64,000 nt of DNA, taken from contig CAYXWN010000001.1 of the NCBI GenBank assembly GCA_964468815.1, positions 49,400 through 113,399 of the forward strand, given 5' to 3'. Shown here piece by piece: positions 16,565 through 25,339 of the stretch. The number at the start of each line of letters is the position of its first letter. The first letter of the stretch is position 1. Made by a program: the position numbers and the translations under genes. Source of the DNA: UMGS621 sp964468815 (GTDB taxonomy: Bacteria > Bacillota > Clostridia > Christensenellales > Borkfalkiaceae). Under the pieces are notes generated by a model. It was given only the letters and a program-made list of their open reading frames with translations. It was not told the origin of the DNA and searched no databases.

Positions 16565-17989
16565 TCAGAATTCAATGTCCGCAATATCGTCGATCATTGC
16601 GTCCAATTCCTCCTTGGAGTAGTGATGTTCGTTTGTAAAGTGCATTGTTTTTTGCGTCGCTTTTTCGGGTTGCGGAATTTGCTCTGGAGTATAAATGCCT
16701 GTATTCTTCCAATTTCCCAAAATCGCATTGACGTAGGCGATAGGGCTTGCTTTTCCGGAAGCGATTTTTGCTGCTTCTAAGATCATATTGTCCGTAAAAT
16801 TCCAACTCTTCCACAATTTCAGATTTTTTCTGTCCCAATTGTTTGGCTTGCGTTCGATTCCGACCGTTTCGAGAATGAATTTTATCAATTCGTCATCTTT
16901 TGTATATTGCTTAAAGTATTCTGCGATACTGCCTAGGGAAATCAGTCCTTCTTTATAAAGAGCGCGTACGAGCGAGTCCATTCCCTCCAAGGTGTTTTTA
17001 TTGTGTTTGAAACAATAATTTGCAATCAAGAGGAGAGCATCTTCTCGGTAACCGAAATTGACCCAATTGGAAGTGTAATGATCGACGACGGGATCTAAAA
17101 CGTCGTAATAAACGGATAATGCTTTATTAATTTTGATCGCGAGATCGTATATGTTTTTCTTATTGTCTAGATATTCCTGAATTTCTTGTGCGGAAAATCT
17201 TTTGTGCGCATAGAGTTCGGAAATAAATTCGTCCAACTTTTCGATACTGCTTTTTTTGAATTTTCCGGCGGCAAATACAACCGTTTCGTAATCGAAGCCC
17301 AACTCTTTCGTCCATTTATTTAAGTAATTGAGATCTTCCGGTTCGGGTTGCCGTTTGGTATTCATGGCGCGCAATAATTTTTCTAATTCCGCCGTGCGGA
17401 GAATATAGGCGGAAAGTTCTTTTTCGACTTTTTCTTCGGTATTGATTCCTCGCTTACCGAAATCTTTCGCGACGCTTGCAATGTAGCGAAATCCGATATC
17501 GCTACCTTTTCGATCCGTACAGTATTTTACGATCATCAAAAGCGCTTCCGGTTTCAAACGGTAGGTTTCCATAATGTTGAAATATTCGGAATATTCGTTG
17601 GTTCCGATCATTCTTCCGGAAATCAACGGTTGTAATGCGGCGGTAAATTTTGCATACTTTTCCGGCTTGAACTTTTTCGGGCGACCTGTTCCGTTTGCTC
17701 GGAGAGAATGGTACTGTACGGAGAACGGCGCTTCGCCGGTTATGGTTACGACTCCGAATTCTTCCCAATACCGAAAACATTCGATTACGGTTTCTTCCGT
17801 CAATTTCACGTTTTTTGCAAACGAGGAAAGTTCCATATCGAATTCGGCGTTTTGACATAAAAACAAGCCGTAAGTGTAGACCTTTACGGCGTCGCCGGAT
17901 GCTTCCGGAAGATATTCATAAATAAAGATATTTTCCAAACTGGTGCAAGCAGTCCCGGAATATTCTTTTGCAAACGAGCAAAATGCCAT
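16565..17989 (-). CDS. DnaD/DnaB-II-domain replication initiation protein
   Basis: A 474-residue protein related to the DnaD/DnaB primosome proteins that help load the replicative helicase. The N-terminal 100 residues look like the winged-helix part (SFAKNVKLTEETVIECFRYW). After it I see four degenerate DnaD/DnaB-II-like repeats, starting near residues 115, 210, 300 and 385. The last and clearest is WNFTDNMILEAAKIASGK followed by PIAYVNAILGNWKNTGI. An acidic C-terminal tail (ELDAMIDDIADIEF) ends the protein. Most DnaD proteins have one such domain and about 230 residues, so this is long. The adjacent downstream gene encodes the helicase loader, and dnaB itself is at 29014. Confidence 0.82.
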   Translation of the reverse strand: MAFCSFAKEYSGTACTSLENIFIYEYLPEASGDAVKVYTYGLFLCQNAEFDMELSSFAKNVKLTEETVIECFRYWEEFGVVTITGEAPFSVQYHSLRANGTGRPKKFKPEKYAKFTAALQPLISGRMIGTNEYSEYFNIMETYRLKPEALLMIVKYCTDRKGSDIGFRYIASVAKDFGKRGINTEEKVEKELSAYILRTAELEKLLRAMNTKRQPEPEDLNYLNKWTKELGFDYETVVFAAGKFKKSSIEKLDEFISELYAHKRFSAQEIQEYLDNKKNIYDLAIKINKALSVYYDVLDPVVDHYTSNWVNFGYREDALLLIANYCFKHNKNTLEGMDSLVRALYKEGLISLGSIAEYFKQYTKDDELIKFILETVGIERKPNNWDRKNLKLWKSWNFTDNMILEAAKIASGKASPIAYVNAILGNWKNTGIYTPEQIPQPEKATQKTMHFTNEHHYSKEELDAMIDDIADIEF

Positions 17990-18090
17990 AACTAAACGCT
18001 CCCTGCGTCAGAAACGCTTGATTTATTTTCTCATTCATATTATAATATTTCGTGAAAAAAATCAAGATATTTTAATTGTTTTTTTATTCT

Positions 18091-18106
18091 GCACAAAATA
18101 TTGTGC
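18091..18106. repeat. Perfect inverted repeat upstream of sbcD
   Basis: GCACAA-AATA-TTGTGC, six-base perfect arms around a four-base spacer, 22 bases before the sbcD ATG in the 138-base divergent gap between the dnaD-like gene and sbcD. Its size and position fit a dimeric repressor operator. It does not match the Firmicute LexA box. Confidence 0.4.
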
Positions 18107-18127
18107 CTGAATTTACAGTGAGGGCAA

Positions 18128-19294
18128 ATGAGATTTCTGCATACGTCCGATTGGCATATCGGAAAAAAGTTAGAGGGAAGAGATCGGTTAGAAGAGCAAC
18201 GTGCTGTTTTGGAAGAAATCGTAGCCATTGCGGAGAGGGAAGAAGTTGACGTTGTTCTTGTCGCCGGCGACGTGTTCGATACTTATCTTCCAAGTTCGGA
18301 TGCGGAAGATTTGTTCTATGAGATGGCAATGAAACTCGCCGATCGCAAACGTTTGGTTGTGATTATTAGCGGAAATCACGATGACGCAACGCGTCTTTGC
18401 GCTGCAGTTCCTTTGGCGGAAAAACTAGGAATTGTTTTAGTCGGAAATGCGAACGAGCCGATTTGCTCTCATATCGTAACTGAGCGTGCGCGCGTCTGTT
18501 CTGCCGGCGCAGGGTGGCTTGTTTGCGAAAAGAATGAAGAACGCGTGTTTCTCTCTCTCGTCCCTTATCCTACGGAGAGTCGGTATAAAGAAGAGGCTTC
18601 GGAAGGAGAAACGTTTTCGGATAAAATGACGCGTTGGTTAAACGCCGGTGCATTGAACAATACGGAAAATCTTCCAATGATTTTGGTCGGTCATTTTTTT
18701 GCCGTTGGGGGTGTGGTTTCGGATAGTGAGCGGGAAATTGATCTTGGCGGCGTTCGTGCTGTATCGAAGGAAATGATGCCGAAGTGCGCTTACGTTGCGC
18801 TTGGGCATTTGCATAAAAAACAAGTTATGAGTTGGACGAAAAACGTTCGTTATTCCGGATCTATTCTTTCGTATGCGTTTGATGAGGCGGGATCGGAGAA
18901 AAGCGTTAGCGTCTTTGATTTGAAAAACGGAAACGTGATTGATTTGAAGGAGATTCCGTTGACTTTCGGCAAGCAATTATATCGTCTTTATGCAGAGAGT
19001 CCGGAAGATGCCGAGCGGCAACTTTCCGAGATTGAAAACGGATACGTGGAATTAAATTTGAAAATGGATCGCCCGTTAGAGTATGCGGAAAGTAAAAGGC
19101 TACGCTCGGCGTTTCCAAATCTTATAAAATTGAATTTGGAATTGATTGAAGAGCAAAAACAGAAAGCGAGTTCGCGTAAATCCTTAAACGATCGAGAGAT
19201 GTTTACTGAGTACTACCGTTCAAAATTCGGGAAATTACCCGAAGAACAATTACTCGCTCTTTATATGGAACTTATGGAGGAGGTTGATCAATGA
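18128..19294 (+). CDS. sbcD: Exonuclease SbcCD, nuclease subunit SbcD
   Basis: Mre11-type Mn2+-dependent nuclease that, with SbcC, cleaves DNA ends and hairpins during repair. The 388-residue protein shows the calcineurin-like phosphodiesterase motifs in order: HTSDWHIGKK (residues 5-14), VAGDVFDTYLPSS, ISGNHDDATR, a GHFF segment and YVALGHLHKKQ, which together bind the two metals. The C-terminal 100 residues form the SbcC-interacting capping part. The start ATG has a GAGGG ahead of it. The stop overlaps the sbcC start as ATGA, so the two subunits are translationally coupled. Confidence 0.96.
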   Translation: MRFLHTSDWHIGKKLEGRDRLEEQRAVLEEIVAIAEREEVDVVLVAGDVFDTYLPSSDAEDLFYEMAMKLADRKRLVVIISGNHDDATRLCAAVPLAEKLGIVLVGNANEPICSHIVTERARVCSAGAGWLVCEKNEERVFLSLVPYPTESRYKEEASEGETFSDKMTRWLNAGALNNTENLPMILVGHFFAVGGVVSDSEREIDLGGVRAVSKEMMPKCAYVALGHLHKKQVMSWTKNVRYSGSILSYAFDEAGSEKSVSVFDLKNGNVIDLKEIPLTFGKQLYRLYAESPEDAERQLSEIENGYVELNLKMDRPLEYAESKRLRSAFPNLIKLNLELIEEQKQKASSRKSLNDREMFTEYYRSKFGKLPEEQLLALYMELMEEVDQ

Positions 19295-21981
19295 AGCCCG
19301 TACGGTTGGAAATAGAGGGAATCAACAGTTTTTCTGAGCGACAAATGATTGATTTTCGTCCTTTGATCGACGCCGGTTTGTTCGGGATATTCGGGAATAC
19401 CGGGAGTGGGAAAAGTACGATCTTAGATTGCATTATGCTTGCTCTTTACGGGCGTTCGGAAAAGGGACAAAAAGGCGATTTTGTCAACATTAAAAAGTTG
19501 AAAGGGCGTGTTTTGTTTGCATTTGACGTAAAAGAAAACGGGACCGACGTGCGTTACGAAGTTGTTCGAGAATTTCCTCTGAAAGACAATCGCGAAGCAA
19601 AAATCGCGTCTGCCGTTTTGTATCGAGAAGAAAACGGAGTGAAGCGCGAGATTGAAGACGGCATGACTCGCGTATCCGAACGTCTTTATGATGTCATTGG
19701 GTTAAATTATGAGGATTTTAAGAAGTGTATTGTTTTACCGCAGGGGGAATTCGATCGTTTTGTGAAATCGGCGAGAAGAGAGCGTCTTGAAATCGTCGGT
19801 CGTTTATTTTCGCTTGATCGTTACGGAATTCGGTTGCAAGAACGCGTTCAAAGTCGTTGGACTGTTGCTCAACGAGCGTTGGAGCAAGCAGAAACGGAAT
19901 ATCGCGTTTTTGAGGGATATCAAAATGACGTAATACAAAAGATGGAAGCCGAACTTGCAACATCGGAAGAGCGAAAGGTTTGCTTGGAACGAGAACTTTT
20001 AGAATTAAAGAATTGCGTTGCAAAAGAAGAGGAAATTGCCGCTCTGCAAACAGAATTAGCGGATGCTATGGCGAAGATAGAGGAATTTGAAAAGGCAAAA
20101 CCTGTTGTGGAACGGCGGAAAGAAAAGATTTCTCGTGCGGAAACAGCAAAGAAAATCATTGATGCGGATTCGGTTGCAATTACGCTTCAAGAGGAACTTG
20201 AAAAAATTGAGTCAGATCTTAAAAACAGTGATAATTTACTAAAAAATTCAAATCAAATTATGTTAGGCATAATCAATTCGGACGGCTATAACGGATACCA
20301 ATCCGAATTTGATCGATTAACCGATCAAATGTCTACGGCAAAGGCTCTCATAGAGACAGAACGACAAATAACGGAAAAAGAGAAACTTCTCAACGAAACG
20401 GAGAAAAAAGCAGAGCAATATCAAGCATCATTGACAGAAACAACAAAACGATTGGAAGAGTTAACGAAAAAAATCGAAGACCTGCAAACGGAATTAAAGT
20501 CGTTTGAAGAAAACGATTTGTTCTTTGCGTTGGAGCAAGCGATTGAAAAAGCAACGTTGACGACCGAATCGGAACATTGGCGCTTGTATTTTAATGAAAA
20601 ATTGTTTTTAATAAAGCAATACGAGCCGTCTGTTTTGCGAGAGGACGCCGTGCACGAAATCGAAAACGTAATTCGTAGCCTTGATAAAAAGTTGGTTGAT
20701 CAAACGGACGGAAAGGCCGATGCTGCGGAAATGAAAAAGGTTCTTTATGCTTCGATTGAGAAGGAGAAAAAGCGCGCGGAAGAGCGTACGCAGGCAGAAA
20801 AGCGACTTGCCTCATTAATAAGCGATAGATCCTTGAAAGAAAAGGAAATACAAGTTACAAATGAACGCTTGACGGAAATAAAAAGGTCTGCCGATTCGCT
20901 TCGGAATGCTTTGACGGGAGAACGAGAACGGTTGTCTGTCTTCGGAAACGGAAAAAGTATTTCCGAGATCGTAAAAGAAACCGAACGGCAAAAAGAACTT
21001 TTAGTAAAAAAGAAAGAATCTTGGGAAGAAACCATTCGGAAAAACAGAGAACTTATTTCCGAATTAAGGGCAAAAAAGGCTACTCTCGAAGAACGGAAAA
21101 TATATTTTATTAAAAATATAGAAGAAAATCGTGAAATCGTGAAACAAAACATGGAAAAGTGTGGTATAATATCTATCACACAGGCGAAAGAGTCTTTTTT
21201 AACGGAAGAACAGATATCGCACTATCTTCATGAATTGGAGCAATATGAACAACGTTTTTCTTTTTGGCGTGAAAAATGCGGTTTTGCAAAAGAGAAACTC
21301 GGCGATCGGAAGGTTGACGTTGCGGCGTTGGAAAATCGGCGCGTACGACTAGAAGAACTTCAAGGAGAACTTAGGGAAACGGACGCGGCAATCGTTGCGG
21401 GAAAAATAAAATCCGAGGATTATCGCGAGAAATTAAAAAAGAAGAAAGAGTTAGAAAAAAAATGTTTGGAAATGCGAAAATCGTTCGGCTTGATTGATCA
21501 ACTTTCTTCGCTTGTAAAAAAACAGTCACTGATGGAATTTGTCGCGGATGAATATCTGAGAGAAATCGCACGCTCCGCTTCCGGAACGCTTGCCGAGTTG
21601 ACGTTGGGAAGATATTCACTCGATTATGAAAAAGAATTTTTCATTGCGGACAATCTGAACGGCGGTATGCCGCGCGGGGTTAATACGCTATCCGGCGGAG
21701 AGGTGTTTTTAGTATCGCTTTCTCTTGCGGTTGCTTTGTCCGCCGCGATTTGCGAACGTTCTAAAACACCGATTGAATTTTTCTTTTTAGACGAGGGGTT
21801 CGGGGCATTGGACGGAACGCTTGTTGAAATCGTGATGGATAGTTTGGAAAAACTAAAAAACACGCATTTCTCTATCGGTTTGATTTCGCACGTTGCGGAA
21901 CTGAAACATCGAATTAATGCAAAAATACTCGTAGAGGGAGCGTCCGAAGAAAAGGGCTCTGTCATCTCTCTCTCGATTTAA
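19291..21981 (+). CDS. sbcC: Exonuclease SbcCD, ATPase subunit SbcC (short, no zinc hook seen)
   Basis: Rad50-like ATPase partner of SbcD. Walker A GNTGSGKSTILDCIMLALYG (about residues 35-54), Q-loop region VLPQGEFDRFVKS, two long coiled-coil stretches, then signature LSGGEVFLVSLSLAVALS near residue 800 and Walker B FFFLDEGFGALDG near 830. At 896 residues it is shorter than the usual 1000-1200. At the point where the coiled coil should turn (around 400-450) there is no CxxC zinc hook. All cysteines in the protein are isolated, so dimerisation through Zn2+ seems lost or replaced. It overlaps sbcD by four bases and is followed eight bases later by an uncharacterised gene. Confidence 0.94.
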   Translation: MKPVRLEIEGINSFSERQMIDFRPLIDAGLFGIFGNTGSGKSTILDCIMLALYGRSEKGQKGDFVNIKKLKGRVLFAFDVKENGTDVRYEVVREFPLKDNREAKIASAVLYREENGVKREIEDGMTRVSERLYDVIGLNYEDFKKCIVLPQGEFDRFVKSARRERLEIVGRLFSLDRYGIRLQERVQSRWTVAQRALEQAETEYRVFEGYQNDVIQKMEAELATSEERKVCLERELLELKNCVAKEEEIAALQTELADAMAKIEEFEKAKPVVERRKEKISRAETAKKIIDADSVAITLQEELEKIESDLKNSDNLLKNSNQIMLGIINSDGYNGYQSEFDRLTDQMSTAKALIETERQITEKEKLLNETEKKAEQYQASLTETTKRLEELTKKIEDLQTELKSFEENDLFFALEQAIEKATLTTESEHWRLYFNEKLFLIKQYEPSVLREDAVHEIENVIRSLDKKLVDQTDGKADAAEMKKVLYASIEKEKKRAEERTQAEKRLASLISDRSLKEKEIQVTNERLTEIKRSADSLRNALTGERERLSVFGNGKSISEIVKETERQKELLVKKKESWEETIRKNRELISELRAKKATLEERKIYFIKNIEENREIVKQNMEKCGIISITQAKESFLTEEQISHYLHELEQYEQRFSFWREKCGFAKEKLGDRKVDVAALENRRVRLEELQGELRETDAAIVAGKIKSEDYREKLKKKKELEKKCLEMRKSFGLIDQLSSLVKKQSLMEFVADEYLREIARSASGTLAELTLGRYSLDYEKEFFIADNLNGGMPRGVNTLSGGEVFLVSLSLAVALSAAICERSKTPIEFFFLDEGFGALDGTLVEIVMDSLEKLKNTHFSIGLISHVAELKHRINAKILVEGASEEKGSVISLSI

Positions 21982-21989
21982 GGTGAAAT

Positions 21990-23651
21990 ATGTCAAACGC
22001 AATTTTAACTCCTATAACGCTTTGGAAAAACTCAGAGGCAGTTCTGCCCTTAGAAAAGGTGTCGTCGGAACGCCTTGTTTGCGACGGCATCGTATGGGAA
22101 AACGTGCGTTTTTCCGGAAGAGAAACGGGGTACGGTCGCGTATCCGTTTCGGGAGTGTATGCGCATCGAGAGGACGAATCTTGCGATGCGGCGCTTTTGT
22201 TTTTGCCTGAGGTCGGGAAAAAAGAAGATAAAGTGTTAATGGAGCGTTTCGTGAAAATGGGGTTCAGCGTGCTTTCCGTTGATTATTGCGGCGCAGGAAG
22301 TGTTGTCGGTACTCGTTATCCGACCGCTCTTTCTTATGCTAATTTCGATCAAGCGGATTATTCTTGTAACCTAGAAGAGGACGCTGCGGAAACTTGTTAT
22401 TACGAATGGGGGTGCACTGCGCGTTATGCCGTAAAGTTTTTGAAAGAAAGTTGTCCTGGAAAAAAGATCGGCGTTTTTGGCACAGGCTATGGCGGCGACG
22501 TTGCTTGGTATCTCGCTTCGATGGAAGATGAGATCGATTGCGTTGCCGTTGCGCACAGCGTCGGGTGGCGCGCGTATGCGAAAGCGTTTCGGTACGGAGA
22601 AAATCCGGAGCCGACTTTTGAAGAGGGAAATTACCGCTATCTTGCTGGGATCGACATACAGTCTTATGCGCAATACGTAAAATGTCCGGTGTTGATTATG
22701 ACTTCAACCAACAATCCGCATTGCGATTGCGATAGGGCGGGCGATACGATTGCTCGTCTTGACGGGAATTTGCAATCTTCTTTGTACTTATCCGTCAATT
22801 CGGAATATTATCTAGACAACAGAGCGTTAAAAGATCTCGCGTTGTTTTTTAATTCGCTCGTGCAAGAATGTCCCTCGCATCGCGTTGCGGAAATCGTTGT
22901 CGAAAACGAAGAGGAATCCTTGTTGGTAAAAGTGTTGCCGGAACAGGACGAAAAAATCACTCGCATAGTGCTTTACGGTTCGTTTAACGAGGTTAATCCG
23001 GCATTGCGTTGCTGGGAACCGATCGCGGTTATGGAGACGAGCGAGGGTGAATATAAGTATTCGTTTTTGCCGGAAACGGGAGAAAACAATATTTTTCTCT
23101 TTGCCGAAATAGAATACGACGACGGCTTTTTACTGTCTACTAAGGTAATTGCTAAAAATTTTTCGGAAAGTCGAAGTTGTACGAATCGCTTGTTATACAA
23201 TAATAAGCGTTCTTGCGATTTGTTTATTCCGCTGTTTCAAACGGGCGTTATGTACGGCGATACGTTTTTAAGTCAAAGCGGAAATGCCGTTTGTGTGAAA
23301 AACGGTCCGATGGAAATTGCCGGGGCTTATGGGGAAGGCGGTCTTAAAACGTATAAGATAAATGAAATTAAGAGATGTTTAACCGAAGATTCACTTTTGT
23401 TAATGGATCTTTATTCTTCCGAAAAATCGCTTTTATCTGTGGAAGTCGTGTGCGATGCGGATACAACTGCGGAAACGCATTATTTTGCCGAAGCAAAAGT
23501 GCCGGGAGGAGAAACATGGCATTCGTTGAAGTTCTGTTTGAATAAATTTAAGACGGAGGACGGTATGTTGTTAAAAACACCCGATCACATCAATTTGTTG
23601 ATTTTGCGTGTGGACGGCGATTTCCTCGTTAACAACGTTCTTTGGTTATAA
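21990..23651 (+). CDS. Uncharacterised protein with degenerate alpha/beta-hydrolase domain
   Basis: I do not recognise this 553-residue family. Residues about 65-260 follow an alpha/beta-hydrolase plan: strand LLFLPEVG, then FVKMGFSVLSVDYCGAGSV, the elbow GVFGTGYGGDVAWYLAS near residue 165, and KCPVLIMTSTNNPHCDCDR. At the elbow the nucleophile of the G-x-S-x-G motif is Gly (GTGYG), so hydrolysis by a Ser nucleophile is unlikely. The remainder is predicted beta-rich with many aromatic and acidic residues, perhaps carbohydrate- or ligand-binding. No signal peptide or membrane helix is visible. It follows sbcC by eight bases and precedes DUF951 by two, which suggests co-transcription but not a function. 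Confidence 0.75.
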   Translation: MSNAILTPITLWKNSEAVLPLEKVSSERLVCDGIVWENVRFSGRETGYGRVSVSGVYAHREDESCDAALLFLPEVGKKEDKVLMERFVKMGFSVLSVDYCGAGSVVGTRYPTALSYANFDQADYSCNLEEDAAETCYYEWGCTARYAVKFLKESCPGKKIGVFGTGYGGDVAWYLASMEDEIDCVAVAHSVGWRAYAKAFRYGENPEPTFEEGNYRYLAGIDIQSYAQYVKCPVLIMTSTNNPHCDCDRAGDTIARLDGNLQSSLYLSVNSEYYLDNRALKDLALFFNSLVQECPSHRVAEIVVENEEESLLVKVLPEQDEKITRIVLYGSFNEVNPALRCWEPIAVMETSEGEYKYSFLPETGENNIFLFAEIEYDDGFLLSTKVIAKNFSESRSCTNRLLYNNKRSCDLFIPLFQTGVMYGDTFLSQSGNAVCVKNGPMEIAGAYGEGGLKTYKINEIKRCLTEDSLLLMDLYSSEKSLLSVEVVCDADTTAETHYFAEAKVPGGETWHSLKFCLNKFKTEDGMLLKTPDHINLLILRVDGDFLVNNVLWL

Positions 23652-23653
23652 GT

Positions 23654-23851
23654 ATGGAATATCGAATCGGCGATGTTGTCGTGACAAAAAAGAAACATCC
23701 TTGCGGCGGAGATCGGTGGGTAATCGTACGCGTCGGCGCAGATATGAAAATGCGTTGCGAAACCTGCGGACACGTTGTAATGTTAGACTACGCGGTATTT
23801 CGGAAATCGGTAAAAAAATACGTACCGCAAGGTCGGGAGGGAACTATTTGA
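23654..23851 (+). CDS. DUF951 family protein
   Basis: Small 65-residue protein of the DUF951 family, of unknown function but widespread in Firmicutes. Visible signatures are EYRIGDVVVTKKKHPCGGDRW at the start (first 20 residues after Met), IVRVGADMKMRCETCGH with a CxxC pair, and a basic C-terminus. The HPCG and CETCGH cysteines could bind one metal. The ATG at 23654 is chosen over an upstream in-frame TTG because family members start with ME(Y/F). Its TGA overlaps the TTG start of the signal peptidase gene. Confidence 0.85.
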   Translation: MEYRIGDVVVTKKKHPCGGDRWVIVRVGADMKMRCETCGHVVMLDYAVFRKSVKKYVPQGREGTI

Positions 23852-24513
23852 ACGATCGGTTATTAAACAACGCTAAAAAAGACGACGGCATATTGAGTTG
23901 GATCACGTTTTTGAGCTTCCTTTTGATCGTGGTTTTTGTTATAACGTTAGTAAATTCCAATCTGTTTTTACGGGTACAAGTTTGCGGTCCGTCCATGAAT
24001 AACACCTTATACGGCGGCGTTATGCAAAACGGTACGTATATCGGCGGAGATATTTTACTCGCGGTAAAAAACAGAAAACCCGATCGCGGAGATATTGTCG
24101 TGATCGACGGAAAGAAACGGTTGGAAAACGGCAGTTACGCTCTGATTATCAAACGTGTAATCGGAATCGGCGGAGATACGATTAAAATCACAAAAGACGG
24201 AGAAGTTTATCGAAACGGAGAAAAATTGAACGAAACTTATATCGTCGGAAAAACGGTTGGAAGCGCAATAACGGGTGTTTGGTCGGAAGAAGAGCAGTCT
24301 TATTTATACAGAGTACCCGAACAGCAGTATTTTTATTTAGGCGATAATCGGGAAAACAGTACTGACAGCCGTAGCCCTTACGCGTATTGTAGCGAGGAAC
24401 AAATCGTCGGAGTCGTTCCGGAGTGGTCCGTTTCGGTTAAAGGCGTCGTCACTTTCTTTACGGAAGCATTTTTACCGATCGGAAATTTTTTCCGTTCGAT
24501 ATTTGGATTATAA
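23848..24513 (+). CDS. lepB: Signal peptidase I
   Basis: Membrane-bound serine protease that removes signal peptides from exported proteins. The 221-residue product has a single N-terminal membrane anchor (ILSWITFLSFLLIVVFVITL) and an extracytoplasmic catalytic domain with Ser49 in GPSMNNTL, Lys102 in IIKRVIGIGGD, and the conserved FYLGDNRENSTDSR box. A TTG at 23848 is the start because GGGAGG lies seven bases upstream and the protein then begins just before the anchor. A longer open frame further upstream would run through DUF951 out of frame. Start and DUF951 stop overlap as TTGA. Confidence 0.94.
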   Translation: MNDRLLNNAKKDDGILSWITFLSFLLIVVFVITLVNSNLFLRVQVCGPSMNNTLYGGVMQNGTYIGGDILLAVKNRKPDRGDIVVIDGKKRLENGSYALIIKRVIGIGGDTIKITKDGEVYRNGEKLNETYIVGKTVGSAITGVWSEEEQSYLYRVPEQQYFYLGDNRENSTDSRSPYAYCSEEQIVGVVPEWSVSVKGVVTFFTEAFLPIGNFFRSIFGL

Positions 24514-24525
24514 GGAGTTAATATT

Positions 24526-25041
24526 ATGACGAATATTTATCAAGAACAGGATTTTCGTAATTGCAAAAAGCAGCGTAAGAATACGCTAATATTCTTTTTT
24601 TTCGTTACCGGGGTATATGCCGCGGCAACGATCGCATTGTTTGTGTATTATTTATTTTTGCCCTATCAGTCGCCGGAAATAACCGGGTTAAAGTGGATAA
24701 CGTTCGGGTTGACGGCGATTTATATTATTTTTGCTTTTATCTTTTTAGGGATTCGTTTTAGACGCGTAAATCGCTATTATCGTATGTTTAAGGACGTTGA
24801 TCTCGGATTGAAAGAGGAGTGGGAAGGCAGTTTTTTGCGATTCGGTGAAACGATAGAAGTAAAAGACGGCGTTGATTTTAAATCAGTGATTTTTTCAGAG
24901 TGGAGCAGTAAAAAGCAGGACTACTTTGAACGAAAAGTTTTATTCGATGCGGAAAAGGAGTTCCCTTCGATTCGAGAGGGTGAACGGGTAAAATACGTTA
25001 CGCAGGCAAATATCATGCTGAGTTACGAAATACAAAAATAA
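24526..25041 (+). CDS. Small membrane protein of unknown function
   Basis: A 171-residue protein with two membrane helices (about residues 21-44, FFFFVTGVYAAATIALFVYY, and 54-76, ITFGLTAIYIIFAFIFLGI) followed by a cytoplasmic or external domain of about 95 residues. That domain begins FRRVNRYYRMFKDVD and ends YVTQANIMLSYEIQK. I do not recognise the family. A clean AAGGAG precedes the ATG. It sits 12 bases after lepB and 21 before the ACT gene, so it is probably part of the same transcript. Confidence 0.75.
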   Translation: MTNIYQEQDFRNCKKQRKNTLIFFFFVTGVYAAATIALFVYYLFLPYQSPEITGLKWITFGLTAIYIIFAFIFLGIRFRRVNRYYRMFKDVDLGLKEEWEGSFLRFGETIEVKDGVDFKSVIFSEWSSKKQDYFERKVLFDAEKEFPSIREGERVKYVTQANIMLSYEIQK

Positions 25042-25062
25042 GAAAAGAGAGGAGCGATACGA

Positions 25063-25332
25063 ATGAAAGCGATAATAACGGTAATCGGGCAAGATAAGCC
25101 CGGCATTATTGCGAGCGTGAGCGGATTGCTCGCCGAGTTGTCCGTCAATATCGAGGATATCAGTCAAACCATTATGAGCGGTAATTTTACGATGATCATG
25201 TCCGTGGATTTGAGCGCGAGTAAAATTGCCTTGGCAGAACTTGCAAAATCAATGCAAGAATTAAGCGAGAAAATCGACGTCAGTATCCGCGTGCAACACG
25301 AGGATATCTTTAACGCAATGCATAAAATCTAG
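25063..25332 (+). CDS. ACT-domain protein (UPF0237 type)
   Basis: An 89-residue protein consisting almost entirely of one ACT domain: strand AIITVIGQDKPGIIASVSGL, helix, NIEDISQTIMSGNFTMIM. The GxDxPG(I/L) loop is where ACT domains usually bind amino acids. Stand-alone ACT proteins of this type are regularly encoded next to a UPF0210 protein, as here (seven bases apart), which suggests the pair act together. No substrate or ligand is established. Preceded by GAGAGGAG. Confidence 0.9.
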   Translation: MKAIITVIGQDKPGIIASVSGLLAELSVNIEDISQTIMSGNFTMIMSVDLSASKIALAELAKSMQELSEKIDVSIRVQHEDIFNAMHKI

Positions 25333-25339
25333 GAGAGAT

